DNA of 64,000 nucleotides from Actinosynnema sp040640215 (lineage in GTDB: Bacteria; Actinomycetota; Actinomycetes; Mycobacteriales; Pseudonocardiaceae). Position 1 is the first letter of the stretch, and each line of letters opens with the position of its first letter. Of this stretch, positions 25,880 to 34,690 are shown piece after piece. The notes under the pieces are model-generated. The model worked only from the letters and a program-made list of their open reading frames with translations, had not been told where the DNA came from and made no database searches. The DNA is taken from contig NZ_JBFABG010000007.1 in the NCBI RefSeq assembly GCF_040640215.1, positions 1 to 64,000 on the forward strand. The letters run 5' to 3'. Made by a program: the position numbers and the translations under genes.

Positions 25880-25904
25880 GGTTCCGGACCGGGCGACGGG
25901 GTAC
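25880..25904 (+). promoter_or_regulatory. Stress-sigma-like promoter for the SRPBCC gene
   Basis: GGTT-N15-GGGTAC on the plus strand fits the stress-sigma consensus well. The -10 ends 8 bases before the ATG, again predicting a near-leaderless transcript. Confidence 0.5.
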
Positions 25905-25912
25905 CCGGCGGC

Positions 25913-26356
25913 ATGACCAAGGTCGATCTCCACATCCCCCGGCCACCGGACCGGGTATTCGAAGTGCTGGCCGACGGCTGGTCGTACGCGGGCTGGGTGG
26001 TGGGCGCGACGCACATCCGCGACGTGGACGGCGGGTGGCCCGGGGTGGGTACGCGCATCCGGCACAGCGTCGGTGCCTGGCCGCTCCAGATCGAGGACGA
26101 GACGGTCGTGCGGGCGGTCGAGGTGGGCAGGTCGCTGGAGCTGGACGCCAGGCTGTGGCCGGTGGGCAGCGCGTGGATCCGGCTGGACCTGGCACCGGCG
26201 GCCGACGGCGGCACCACGGTGACCATGCGCGAGAAGATCGTCAGCGGGCCGGGCAGCGTCCTGCCCGAGGCCGCCCAGGCGTTCTTCCTCGTCCCCCGCA
26301 ACCGGGAGGCGCTCAAGCGCCTGGCCGACCTGGTGGTGCGCGGCGATCACCCGTAG
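25913..26356 (+). CDS. SRPBCC-fold protein
   Basis: A 147-residue protein of the START-related SRPBCC fold (polyketide cyclase/Bet v1-like). It begins TKVDLHIPRPPDRVFEVLAD, with a helix-grip core (WSYAGWVVGATHIRD, TTVTMREKIVSGPG). Such proteins bind hydrophobic ligands in a deep cavity; the ligand is unknown. It starts with ATG at 25913 and its stop overlaps the end of the convergent CrtI-like gene by 10 bases. Its stress-type promoter and a partner redox enzyme cluster nearby suggest a shared regulon. Confidence 0.82.
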   Translation: MTKVDLHIPRPPDRVFEVLADGWSYAGWVVGATHIRDVDGGWPGVGTRIRHSVGAWPLQIEDETVVRAVEVGRSLELDARLWPVGSAWIRLDLAPAADGGTTVTMREKIVSGPGSVLPEAAQAFFLVPRNREALKRLADLVVRGDHP

Positions 26357-27933
26357 ACCGCCCGCAGGGCCGCGCCCACGACCGCCCGGTACGCGCCGCC
26401 GCCGTGGCCGTGCCGGGCGAGCGCCGCCCGAGCCGCGTTCGCGCCGCACGCCCCGTGCACCCCGCCTCCCGGGTGGGCCGACGCGCCCGCCAGGAACAGC
26501 CGGTCGACCGGGGTGTCCGCCCGGGACAGCCCGGGGGTCGGCCGGAACACGAGCTGCTGGTCGATGGCGGACGTGCCCGCGTTGATCGCACCGCCCACCA
26601 CGTTGCGGTCGCGGCTCTCCAGCTCGGCCGGGCCGCTCACCGACCGGGCGATCACCAGGTCCCGGAAGCCCGGCGCGTGCCGCTCCACGACCTCCTCCAG
26701 CAGGTCCGCCCGCCGGCGCAGCCGGTCGGCCGACCACGCCTCGTCGCGCGGGACGTGGGTGTAGGCCCAGACCGCCTCGGTGCCCGCCGGCGACCGGGTG
26801 GGGTCGGCGGTGGTCATCTGGCCGAGCAGCAGGAACGGGGTGCGCGGCACCCGCCGGCAGGCGAGGTCGTTGGCGAAGTCCGCCAGGCCGTCGAGGTCCG
26901 CGCCGAGGTGGACGGTGCCCGCCCGGCGCGCGTCCTCGGACAGCCACGGGATCGGGCCGGACAGCGCCCAGTCGACCTTGATCGTGGCGTCGTCCCACCG
27001 GAAGCGGTCGAGGTCGGCCAGCAGCCGGGCGGGCAGGTGGTCGGGTCCCACGAGGTCGCGGTAGAGGGCCGGCGCGGGCACGTCGGCGAGCACCGCGCGG
27101 CGGGCCCGCACGAGTTCGCCGTGCGCGTCCCGCACCCCCAGCGCCCGGCCGTCGGCCACGATCACGCGGTCCACCGCCCGCCCGCACTCGATCCGGCCGC
27201 CGCGCGCGACCAGCCTGCGCACCAGCGCGCCGACCAGTTCGCCCGCACCGCCCCGGGGCACGGGGAAGCCGACGTCCTGGCCGAGCATGGCCAGCAGCCA
27301 GCCGAACACCGCGCCGCCCGCCTGGTCCGGCCCGAGGTCGGTGTGCAGGGCGTTGCCCGCCAGCAGGGCCTTCGCGCCGTCGCCCGCGAACCGCTCGTCG
27401 GCGTACGCGCGGGCGGGCTGGGTGAGCATCCGCGCGAACCGCAGCGCCTCGGGCGTGCCCAGCCCGCGCAGCAGCCGCAGACCCGGCCGGACCGGCGGGA
27501 ACGGCCGGAGCACCACGTCCAGCAGGTCGTCGCGGATGCGCCGGTACGCCTCGAACTCCGCCCGCCACGCGGCGGCGTCGCCCGGGGCGAACGCGCCGAC
27601 CGACTCGGCGGTCCGGTCCTGGTCGCGGGAGAGCAGCGCGGTCCGGCCGTCCGGGAAGACGTGGGCCAGCACCTCGGGGGCGTGCACCCAGGTCAGGCCG
27701 TGGTCGGCCAGGCCGAGCCCGCGCAGCACCGGCGAGGCCACGCCGAGCGGGTAGAAGGCGCTGAACAGGTCGTTGTGGAAGCCGGGCGCGGTGATCTCGG
27801 CCGTGCGCACGGCTCCACCGGGTGTATCGGCGGCCTCCAGGACCAGGACGCTCCAGCCCTCGTCCGCGAGCAGGTTCGCCGCCACCAGGCCGTTGGGTCC
27901 CGCTCCCACGACGACCGCGTCGTACTCGTTCAC
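26347..27933 (-). CDS. Phytoene desaturase-like FAD oxidoreductase
   Basis: A 528-residue FAD-dependent amine oxidase-fold protein of the CrtI/retinol-saturase type. The N-terminal dinucleotide-binding motif is VVVGAGPNGLVAANLLAD, followed by the ADP-ribose glutamate in VLEAA. The C-terminal GASAHPGGGVHGACGANAA is the conserved FAD/substrate segment of the CrtI family. Its true substrate is unknown, since no other carotenoid genes are near; many such proteins are simply annotated NAD(P)/FAD-dependent oxidoreductases. GTG at 27933 has GGGAGG upstream. It is divergent from a TetR-MMPL operon. Confidence 0.85.
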   Translation of the reverse strand: MNEYDAVVVGAGPNGLVAANLLADEGWSVLVLEAADTPGGAVRTAEITAPGFHNDLFSAFYPLGVASPVLRGLGLADHGLTWVHAPEVLAHVFPDGRTALLSRDQDRTAESVGAFAPGDAAAWRAEFEAYRRIRDDLLDVVLRPFPPVRPGLRLLRGLGTPEALRFARMLTQPARAYADERFAGDGAKALLAGNALHTDLGPDQAGGAVFGWLLAMLGQDVGFPVPRGGAGELVGALVRRLVARGGRIECGRAVDRVIVADGRALGVRDAHGELVRARRAVLADVPAPALYRDLVGPDHLPARLLADLDRFRWDDATIKVDWALSGPIPWLSEDARRAGTVHLGADLDGLADFANDLACRRVPRTPFLLLGQMTTADPTRSPAGTEAVWAYTHVPRDEAWSADRLRRRADLLEEVVERHAPGFRDLVIARSVSGPAELESRDRNVVGGAINAGTSAIDQQLVFRPTPGLSRADTPVDRLFLAGASAHPGGGVHGACGANAARAALARHGHGGGAYRAVVGAALRAVYG

Positions 27934-28091
27934 GGTGCCTCCCGGCGTCGGTCGAGGTGTGGTGATCTGTCGGGTCCGAGCCTGCCCGACCGGGCGACGG
28001 GTAGCGCGTCGAGCGGTGCGCGGGGCCCGTTTTCGATTGGCCGGCTACTCCGACCGGAGGTTTCATTGCTCCGAAGGGGTGACCGACACCA

Positions 28092-28129
28092 CCTACCGAA
28101 CTGGTCGGTATTCCGATCGGATCGGTAGG
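28092..28129. promoter_or_regulatory. Long dyad operator upstream of the TetR-MMPL operon
   Basis: A 38-bp dyad: CCTACCGA and TCGGTAGG are perfect 8-bp ends, and inner TCGG/CCGA pairs make 15 of 19 symmetric positions match. It lies 22 bases before the TetR start. The size suits two TetR dimers bound cooperatively, as with QacR-like operators. Confidence 0.65.
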
Positions 28130-28150
28130 TCGAACCGTACCGTGGGAGCC

Positions 28151-28762
28151 ATGGCACGATCACTGCGCCTCCAGGTCGACGAGCAGATCCTCGATCGCGC
28201 CGCCGGCCTGTTCGCCCGGCACGGGTTCACCAACACGTCGCTCAAGGTGCTCGCCGACGCCGTCGGGCTGTCGAAACCGGGGCTGCTGCACCACTACCCG
28301 AGCAAAGAAGCCCTGTTCGAAGCGACGGTCGAGTTCGGGCGCGCGCAGAGCTCGCGGGTGCTGGAGCGGACCGCGCACCTCCCCGCCGGCGTCGAGCGCG
28401 ACCGGCTGGCGGTGGAGCTGCTGGTCGACTTCGCGCTCGCCCGGCCCGGCCTGATCGCCCTCGCGTCCCGCGCGATCAGCACGCTCGGCCCGGACACCGA
28501 CCTCGACCCGCGCGACCGGGGCCTGGACGGCATCGACCGGCTGGTCTTCGCGGTCTTCGCGGTCGACCCCGACACCGCCGACACCGCGCGGCTGGTCCGG
28601 GTCGTCGGGATGCTCAGCGCCCTGGCCGTGCTCAGCCTGGCCGCCAACCACCGCGACTCGAACGCGGTGTGGCGGTCGCACATCATCACGACCTGCCTCG
28701 ACGCGCTCGGCCACCACGCGCCGGGTCACGTCCTGTCCGACCGCTCCCAGGTGGAGGCCTGA
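28151..28762 (+). CDS. TetR-family transcriptional regulator
   Basis: A 203-residue TetR regulator. The HTH (residues ~18-55) reads GFTNTSLKVLADAVGLSKPG followed by LLHHYPSKEALF, near-canonical. A variable helical ligand domain follows. The ATG at 28151 has GGGAGCC upstream. The operator dyad lies directly upstream. It is likely the repressor of the MMPL gene, which starts 5 bases after the stop, and perhaps of the divergent CrtI-like gene. Confidence 0.9.
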   Translation: MARSLRLQVDEQILDRAAGLFARHGFTNTSLKVLADAVGLSKPGLLHHYPSKEALFEATVEFGRAQSSRVLERTAHLPAGVERDRLAVELLVDFALARPGLIALASRAISTLGPDTDLDPRDRGLDGIDRLVFAVFAVDPDTADTARLVRVVGMLSALAVLSLAANHRDSNAVWRSHIITTCLDALGHHAPGHVLSDRSQVEA

Positions 28763-28767
28763 TCACC

Positions 28768-30924
28768 ATGGCTCGTCTGCTCTACCGGCTCGGATACGGC
28801 GCTTACCGGCGTCGCCTCGTCGTCGTCCTGGTGTGGCTGGTGGTGCTGGTCGGCTCCGCCGTCGGCGCGCTCACGCTGGCCGGCGCGACCTCCACCACGT
28901 TCTCCATCCCGGGCCAGGAGTCCACCACCGCCCTGGACAAGATCGGCGAGCGGTTCGGCAGCGGCGGCGGCGCGACCGCCCGGGTGGTGATCGCTCCCCC
29001 TGCCGGTCAGCAGGTGGTCGCCCCGGAGAACGCGGCCAAGATCGCGGAGCTGGTCGGCCGGCTGGCCGCGCTGCCGGGCGTGACCTCGGCGAGCGACCCG
29101 CTCGACCCGAAGGCCCCGTCGGTCAACGGCGACCGGGACCTGGCCTACAGCACGGTCACCTACGAGGCCGAGGTCGGCGCGGTCACCGACGCGCAGCGCA
29201 CCGAGCTCACCGACGTGGTGGCCGACGCCCGCGCGGGCGGCTGGACCGCCGAGGTCACCGGCGAGGCCGTGCAGGCCCCGCCGCACGTGGGCGGCGTCGT
29301 CGAGGTGGTCGGCGTGGTGATCGCCCTGGCGATCCTCGCCCTCACCTACGGCTCGCTGGTCATGGCCGGGATGAACCTGCTGACCGCCGCGATCGGCGTC
29401 GGCATCGGCACGCTGGGCATCACCATCACCACCGGCTTCCTGGAGCTGTCGTCCACGACCCCGATCCTGGCCGCCATGCTGGGCCTGGCCGTGGGCATCG
29501 ACTACGCGCTGTTCATCATCAACCGCTACCGGCAGGAGCTGCGCCGGGGCCGGGACGTGGGCGACGCGATCGGCACGGCCGTGGGCACCGCCGGGTCGGC
29601 CGTCGTCACCGCCGGCCTCACCGTGGTCATCGCCCTGGCGGGCCTGGCCGTGGTCGGCATCCCGTTCCTGACCCAGATGGGCGTCGCCGCCGCCGCGACC
29701 ATCGTGGTGGCCGTCCTCGTCGCCGTCACGCTGGTGCCCGCCGTGCTCGGCTACCTCGGCCGGCGCGCCCTGCCGCGCAAGCACCGCGAGACCGCCGCCC
29801 CCGAACGCGGCTTCTTCCGGGGCTGGGTCGGCACCGTCGTGCGGCGGCGGGTCGTGGCGCTGCTGCTGGCGGTGATCGGGCTGGGCGTGATCGCCGTGCC
29901 GGTGGCGTCCATGCAGACCACGCTGGTGCAGACCCCGCCCGCCGAGAGCACCCAGGCCCGCGCGCAGCAGTTGCTGGCCGACGGCTTCGGCGAGGGCTTC
30001 AACGGTCCGCTGCTGGTGCTGTTCGAGGGGTCCGGCGCGGTCCAGGCCGCCACCGAGGCCGCGCGGGAGTTCGCCGACGTCGAGGACGTGGACGTCGTCG
30101 CCCCGCCGGTGCCCGCACCGGACGGCGGTGCGGCCCTGCTCACCGTGATCCCGGAGTCCGGACCCACCAGCCAGGCCACCGAGCGCCTGGTCGACGAGTT
30201 GCGCGAGCGGCTGGCCGACACCCCCGGTGCCACCGCCTACGTCACCGGCGCGACCGCCGTCAGCGTCGACGTGGCCGTGGCGCTGGACGAGGCGCTGCCC
30301 GTCTACCTGGCGCTGGTCGTGGGGCTGGCGCTGATCCTGCTGGTGCTGGTGTTCCGGTCGCTGCCGGTGCCGCTGATCGGCGTGCTGGGCTTCCTGCTCA
30401 CCATCGGGGCCTCGCTCGGCGCGACGGTCGCGGTCTTCCAGTGGGGCTGGCTGACCGCTGCGGTCAACCTGGACACCACCGGGCCGCTGATCAGCCTCAC
30501 CCCGATCCTGGTCATCGGCATCCTGTTCGGCCTGGCCATGGACTACCAGATCTTCCTGGTCTCCCGGATGCACGAGGCGCACCACCGCGGGGCCGGGCCG
30601 CACGACGCGATCACCACCGGCTTCCGCCAGGCCGCGCCGGTCGTGGTGGCCGCCGCGCTGATCATGTTCTCGGTGTTCGCGGGCTTCGTCCCGTTCGGCG
30701 AGGCGACCATCAAGTCGATCGCCTTCGCCCTGGCCGTCGGCATCCTGGTGGACGCGTTCGTGGTGCGGATGGTGCTGGTGCCGGCGGCGCTGGCGCTGCT
30801 GGGCGAGAAGGCCTGGTGGCTGCCGAGGTGGCTGCGCTGGCTGCCCGAACTCGACGTGGAGGGCACGGCGCTGGAGGAGCACGTCCCCGACGGGGACCGG
30901 TCGTCGGTCGACGCCCGGGGCTGA
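28768..30924 (+). CDS. MMPL-family RND transporter
   Basis: A 718-residue membrane protein with two RND halves. Each half has a large periplasmic-side loop (residues ~45-170, ~385-495) and about six transmembrane helices. LGLAVGIDYALFIINRY and FGLAMDYQIFLVSRM are the paired motifs with Asp residues that carry protons in MMPL transporters. It probably exports lipids or drugs. Unlike mycobacterial MmpL3 there is no long C-terminal tail. It is in an operon with a TetR regulator. A hairpin terminator follows. Confidence 0.93.
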   Translation: MARLLYRLGYGAYRRRLVVVLVWLVVLVGSAVGALTLAGATSTTFSIPGQESTTALDKIGERFGSGGGATARVVIAPPAGQQVVAPENAAKIAELVGRLAALPGVTSASDPLDPKAPSVNGDRDLAYSTVTYEAEVGAVTDAQRTELTDVVADARAGGWTAEVTGEAVQAPPHVGGVVEVVGVVIALAILALTYGSLVMAGMNLLTAAIGVGIGTLGITITTGFLELSSTTPILAAMLGLAVGIDYALFIINRYRQELRRGRDVGDAIGTAVGTAGSAVVTAGLTVVIALAGLAVVGIPFLTQMGVAAAATIVVAVLVAVTLVPAVLGYLGRRALPRKHRETAAPERGFFRGWVGTVVRRRVVALLLAVIGLGVIAVPVASMQTTLVQTPPAESTQARAQQLLADGFGEGFNGPLLVLFEGSGAVQAATEAAREFADVEDVDVVAPPVPAPDGGAALLTVIPESGPTSQATERLVDELRERLADTPGATAYVTGATAVSVDVAVALDEALPVYLALVVGLALILLVLVFRSLPVPLIGVLGFLLTIGASLGATVAVFQWGWLTAAVNLDTTGPLISLTPILVIGILFGLAMDYQIFLVSRMHEAHHRGAGPHDAITTGFRQAAPVVVAAALIMFSVFAGFVPFGEATIKSIAFALAVGILVDAFVVRMVLVPAALALLGEKAWWLPRWLRWLPELDVEGTALEEHVPDGDRSSVDARG

Positions 30925-30934
30925 CCCCGATCCA

Positions 30935-30977
30935 CCGGCCGACCGTGCCGTCCGGAGTGGACGGTCCGGTCGGCCGG
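30935..30977 (+). terminator. Strong hairpin terminator after MMPL
   Basis: Arms CCGGCCGACCG and CGGTCGGCCGG with an inner CCGTCC/GGACGG pair form a long imperfect stem with a 5-base loop. It lies 10 bases after the MMPL stop. Confidence 0.75.
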
Positions 30978-31309
30978 GTTCGTCAACGGCAATAGCTTCG
31001 CGGACGATGACAAGCGTGGCGGACGTGGATAGCGTCGTGTCATGTCACGTCGCACGTCCAGCCGCCCGGCACCCCGCCCCCGACCGGGCGGCGCGGCGCG
31101 GGGGTCCGCCGGCCACCCGCCGCCCCGATCGCCGCGCCACCACCGGACGACCGGCGCGACCGGCGACCACGGGCACGGCGGCACCGACCACCACCGGACA
31201 TGGACACCGGTCGCCGACGCGTGATCGTCCGGGTGCGCGAAAGTCGATTACCGGGCACGGCGGACCGCGCGGCGGTGCCGGCGCGGCGGTGCCCGTCCGG
31301 TGGTCCGCG
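30978..31309. other. Promoter region of the SARP pair
   Basis: About 330 bases. A short His-rich frame (31042-31224) has no ribosome-binding site and poor coding pattern. A less GC-rich stretch near 30985-31045 may hold the promoter. No clear -35/-10 was identified. Confidence 0.35.
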
Positions 31310-34300
31310 GTGACCGGACCGGACCCGCTCCCGCTCGCGGTCGAGCTGCTCGGGCCGGTGCGCGCGTGGCGGGACGGCGTGGAGGTGGACGTCGGCGCGG
31401 CGCGGCGGCGCGCGGTGTTCGCGATGCTCGCGGTGTGCGCCGGCCGTGCGGTGTCGCGGGAGGACCTCATCGCCGGCGTGTGGGGCGACGCGCCGCCCGC
31501 GACCGCCGGAGCCGGGCTCTACAGCTACGTGTCCGGGCTGCGCCGGGCCCTCGAACCCCGGCGCTCCCGGGGGACCGCCGCCGGGATCATCGTCTCGACC
31601 GGCGGCGGCTACGCGCTGCGGATCGACCCGGCAGGGCTGGACGTGCACCGCTTCGACCGGCACCGGGAACGCGCCCACGCGCTCGCCGGCACCGACGTGC
31701 CCGGCGCGCTGGGCGAGCTGGCGCGGGCGCTGGCGCTGTGGCGGGGCGAGGCGCTGTCCGGTGTGCCGGGGCCGTTCGCCGAGGCGCAGCGGGCGCGGCT
31801 GGGCGAACTGCGGCTGGCCACCGTCGAGCGGCACGCCGAGCTGGCGCTGGCGGTCGGGCGCGGCGCGGACGTGGCCGTCGAGCTGGCCGCGCTGATCACC
31901 GAGCACCCGGTGCGCGAGGGGCTGCACGCGCTGCTGGTCACCGCGCTGCACCGGGACGGCAGGCAGGCCGAGGCGCTCCGGGCGTACCGGCACGCGCAGC
32001 GGGTCCTGGTGGACGAGATGGGCGTCGAGCCCGGTCCCGCGCTGCGCCGCGCGGGGCAGGAGGTGCTGGGCGAGCCCGCGCGGACCCGGCGGACCGCACC
32101 GCCCGACCCCGCGCGGATCGGGTTCGCCGGCCGGCACCGCGAACTGGCCCTGCTGCGCCGGGCGGTGGCCGAGGTGGCGGCGGGCCGGGGCGGGGCGGTG
32201 TGGCTCGACGGCGAGCCGGGCGCGGGCAAGTCCGCGCTGCTGGCCGTCGGGCTGGCGGGTGCGGCGGACGCCGGGTGCCGGGTGGCCTGGGCCACGGGTG
32301 ACGAGCTCGCCGGGCGGCTGCCGCTGCGCGTGGTGCTCGACGCCCTAGACGTGGTCGCGCCCGACGCGCCGGGTGCGGGGTGGCCGGATGCCGCGGACCG
32401 GCTGGCCGAGCACCTGGCGGCGGTGTGCGCGGACGGTCCGCTGGTCCTCGTCGTGGACGGGGTGCAGTGGGCCGACGAGGCCAGCGTCCGGTTCTGGTCG
32501 CGCGTGGTGCCGCTGACCGCCGGGCTGCCGCTGCTGGTGGTCGCCGCCGCGCGGCCGGTGCCGCACCGGGTGGACGTGGCGCGGGCGCGGCGCGCGGTGG
32601 CCGAGGCCGGCGGCGCGGTGCTCGGGCTGGGCCCGCTGCCGGAGGACGACCTGGCGGCGCTGGTGACCGCGCTGGTCGGTGCGCCGCCGGGGCGGGACCT
32701 GCGGGCGCTGATCGGGCTGGCGGGCGGGAACCCGCGCTACGCCCGGGAACTGGTCGACGCGCTGCTGCGGGACGGCCTGGTGGAGTTCCGCGACGGGCTC
32801 GCCGAGGCCGACGGGGGCTGCGGGCCGACGATGCCGCCGTCGCTGGTGCCCGCGCTGACCGCGTGGCTGGGCTTCCTGTCGCCGGCGGCCACCGGCGTGC
32901 TGCGGTGGGCGGCGCTGCTGGGCGACGAGTTCTCCGTGGGCGACGTGGCCGCCGTGGCGGGCAAGCTGGTGTCGGACCTGGTCACCGCCGTCGACGAGGC
33001 CACCGAGGCGGGCCTGCTGGTCGACGTGGGCCCCCGGCTGGTGTTCCGGCACCCGCTGCTGCGGCACGCCCTCTACCAGGGGATGCCCGGCGCGGTGCGG
33101 ACCGCGCTGCACCGCGAGGCGGCCCGGTCGCTCGCCGAGGCGGGCGGACCGGTGGAGGTGGTGGCCCGGCAACTGGCCGCGATCCCGGCCGACCCCTGGG
33201 CCGCGCGGTGGCTGGCCGCGCACGGGGACGTGCTGGCGGAACGCGCACCGCACCTGGCGGTCGGGCTGCTGCGGGCCGTGGTCGACCAGCCGGCGGTGGA
33301 CCCGGAGCACCGGGCGCGGCAGGCCGCCCGGCTGGCCGACCTGCTGTTCCGGCTGGGCCGGCGACCGCACGCCGAGGCCGGGTACGTGGTGACCCGGTCC
33401 CGCGATCCCGTGCTGGTGACCGGGATGCGCTGGATGCTGCGCTACCTCCGGCACGCCGACGGCGACCCGGCGGCGGTGGACGTGCTCCAGGCGGACGTGC
33501 TCCGGGCGGACGTGTCCGACGAGGAGGTGCCGGTCGTGTGGCGGGCGCGGCTGGCGGCGCTGCTCGCGTCACCACCGCACGTCTCGGGGGATGCCGAGGA
33601 GGCGGCGCGGCTGGCGCTGCGCCTGGCCGAGGTCGCGGACGACGCCTTCGCCGCCGCGCACGCGTGGCGGGCGGCGTGGCTGGCCCGTGCCGACCGGCTG
33701 GCCTTCGCGGAGGCGCTGGAGTGCGCGGACCGGGGCCTGGCCGTCGTGGCGGGCCGGGCCGACCTGGCCGGCCGGCGGGCGGTGCTGCTCGCGGACCGGG
33801 CGACCTCGCTGCGGCACCTGGACCGGCTCGCCGACGCCGACGACGTCCTGCGCGCGGGCGGTGCGGGGGCCGGCACGTCGGAGGTGCTGCACGTCGCCGC
33901 CGCCGTGCAGGACTACTGGCGGGGCCGGTGGGAGGTGTGCCCGGACGAGCCGGGGCACGGGCTGCCGCTGCACGGGCTCGGCGCGCTGGTGACCGCCCGT
34001 CGCGGCCTGGTGGAGATCGCCCGGCGGCACCTCGACGCCGGCCGGGCCGCCGACGACGCCCCGGCCGGCGGGCGCGAATCAGGTGCCGGCTCCGAGTCAG
34101 CCGACAGGTTCGAGTCAGCCGACAGGTTCGAGTCGACTGCCGGGTTCGACTCGGCCGGCGGCTTCGACTCAGCCGACAGGTTCGACTCGGCAGGCGGGTT
34201 CGAGTCGGCGGCCGGAGCGCTGCTCGCGGAGGCCGCCGGGCACCCGGGCCGGGCGGTGGCGACGGCCCTGCCCCTGCTGGTCCTGCCCCGCGCCGTGCGC

Positions 34301-34690
34301 TACCCGTGGCTGCCGCTGGTCACCCGGCTCGCGCTGGCCGCCGGTCGGCGGGACCTCGCGGCGCGGGCCGTCGACACCGGCGCGCGGGATGCCGCCCTGG
34401 AGGGCGCACCGGGCGGGGTGGCGGTCGCGGCGGCGCGGTGTCGTGGGCTGGTCGACGGCGACCCGGAGCCGGCGCTGGCCGCCGCCGCGCGGTACCGGGA
34501 GGCCGGCCGGCCGGTCGAGCTGGCCGAGGCGCTGGAGGACGCGGGCGCGCTGCTGGCCGCGCGCGGCCACACCGCGCGGGCGCGGGCCGCGTCCGACGAG
34601 GCCGTGGTGGGCTACCGGCGGCTGGGTGCCGCGCTGGACGTCCGGCGGGTCCGCCGCCGGATCGGCGAACGGGAGGGTGGCACGGGATGA
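31310..34690 (+). CDS. Large SARP-type regulator with AAA/NTPase domain, copy 1
   Basis: A 1126-residue transcription regulator. Residues ~10-105: OmpR-type winged helix (LPLAVELLGPVRAWRDGVEV, with TGGGYALRID). Residues ~110-255: bacterial transcriptional activation domain (LALWRGEALSGVPGPF, VDEMGVEPGPALRR). Then an ATPase module with Walker A GEPGAGKSAL near 300-309 and Walker B VLVVDGVQWADE near 377. The last ~400 residues are TPR-like helical repeats. Large SARPs activate antibiotic or developmental genes. A 6-residue tandem repeat insertion lies near residue 930. GTG at 31310 is the best guess for the start. It is coupled to copy 2 by ATGA. Confidence 0.88.
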   Translation: MTGPDPLPLAVELLGPVRAWRDGVEVDVGAARRRAVFAMLAVCAGRAVSREDLIAGVWGDAPPATAGAGLYSYVSGLRRALEPRRSRGTAAGIIVSTGGGYALRIDPAGLDVHRFDRHRERAHALAGTDVPGALGELARALALWRGEALSGVPGPFAEAQRARLGELRLATVERHAELALAVGRGADVAVELAALITEHPVREGLHALLVTALHRDGRQAEALRAYRHAQRVLVDEMGVEPGPALRRAGQEVLGEPARTRRTAPPDPARIGFAGRHRELALLRRAVAEVAAGRGGAVWLDGEPGAGKSALLAVGLAGAADAGCRVAWATGDELAGRLPLRVVLDALDVVAPDAPGAGWPDAADRLAEHLAAVCADGPLVLVVDGVQWADEASVRFWSRVVPLTAGLPLLVVAAARPVPHRVDVARARRAVAEAGGAVLGLGPLPEDDLAALVTALVGAPPGRDLRALIGLAGGNPRYARELVDALLRDGLVEFRDGLAEADGGCGPTMPPSLVPALTAWLGFLSPAATGVLRWAALLGDEFSVGDVAAVAGKLVSDLVTAVDEATEAGLLVDVGPRLVFRHPLLRHALYQGMPGAVRTALHREAARSLAEAGGPVEVVARQLAAIPADPWAARWLAAHGDVLAERAPHLAVGLLRAVVDQPAVDPEHRARQAARLADLLFRLGRRPHAEAGYVVTRSRDPVLVTGMRWMLRYLRHADGDPAAVDVLQADVLRADVSDEEVPVVWRARLAALLASPPHVSGDAEEAARLALRLAEVADDAFAAAHAWRAAWLARADRLAFAEALECADRGLAVVAGRADLAGRRAVLLADRATSLRHLDRLADADDVLRAGGAGAGTSEVLHVAAAVQDYWRGRWEVCPDEPGHGLPLHGLGALVTARRGLVEIARRHLDAGRAADDAPAGGRESGAGSESADRFESADRFESTAGFDSAGGFDSADRFDSAGGFESAAGALLAEAAGHPGRAVATALPLLVLPRAVRYPWLPLVTRLALAAGRRDLAARAVDTGARDAALEGAPGGVAVAAARCRGLVDGDPEPALAAAARYREAGRPVELAEALEDAGALLAARGHTARARAASDEAVVGYRRLGAALDVRRVRRRIGEREGGTG
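34087..34210. repeat. 18-bp-scale tandem repeats inside SARP copy 1
   Basis: About seven copies of an ~18-bp unit encode hexads such as SADRFE and SAGGFD. The insertion is absent from the paralogue next door, which is otherwise colinear, so it arose by local duplication. Confidence 0.8.

Noticed and set aside
31042..31224. Short His-rich plus-strand frame upstream of the first SARP gene
   Set aside because: No ribosome-binding site, poor coding pattern and no conserved features; likely noise in a GC-rich promoter region.
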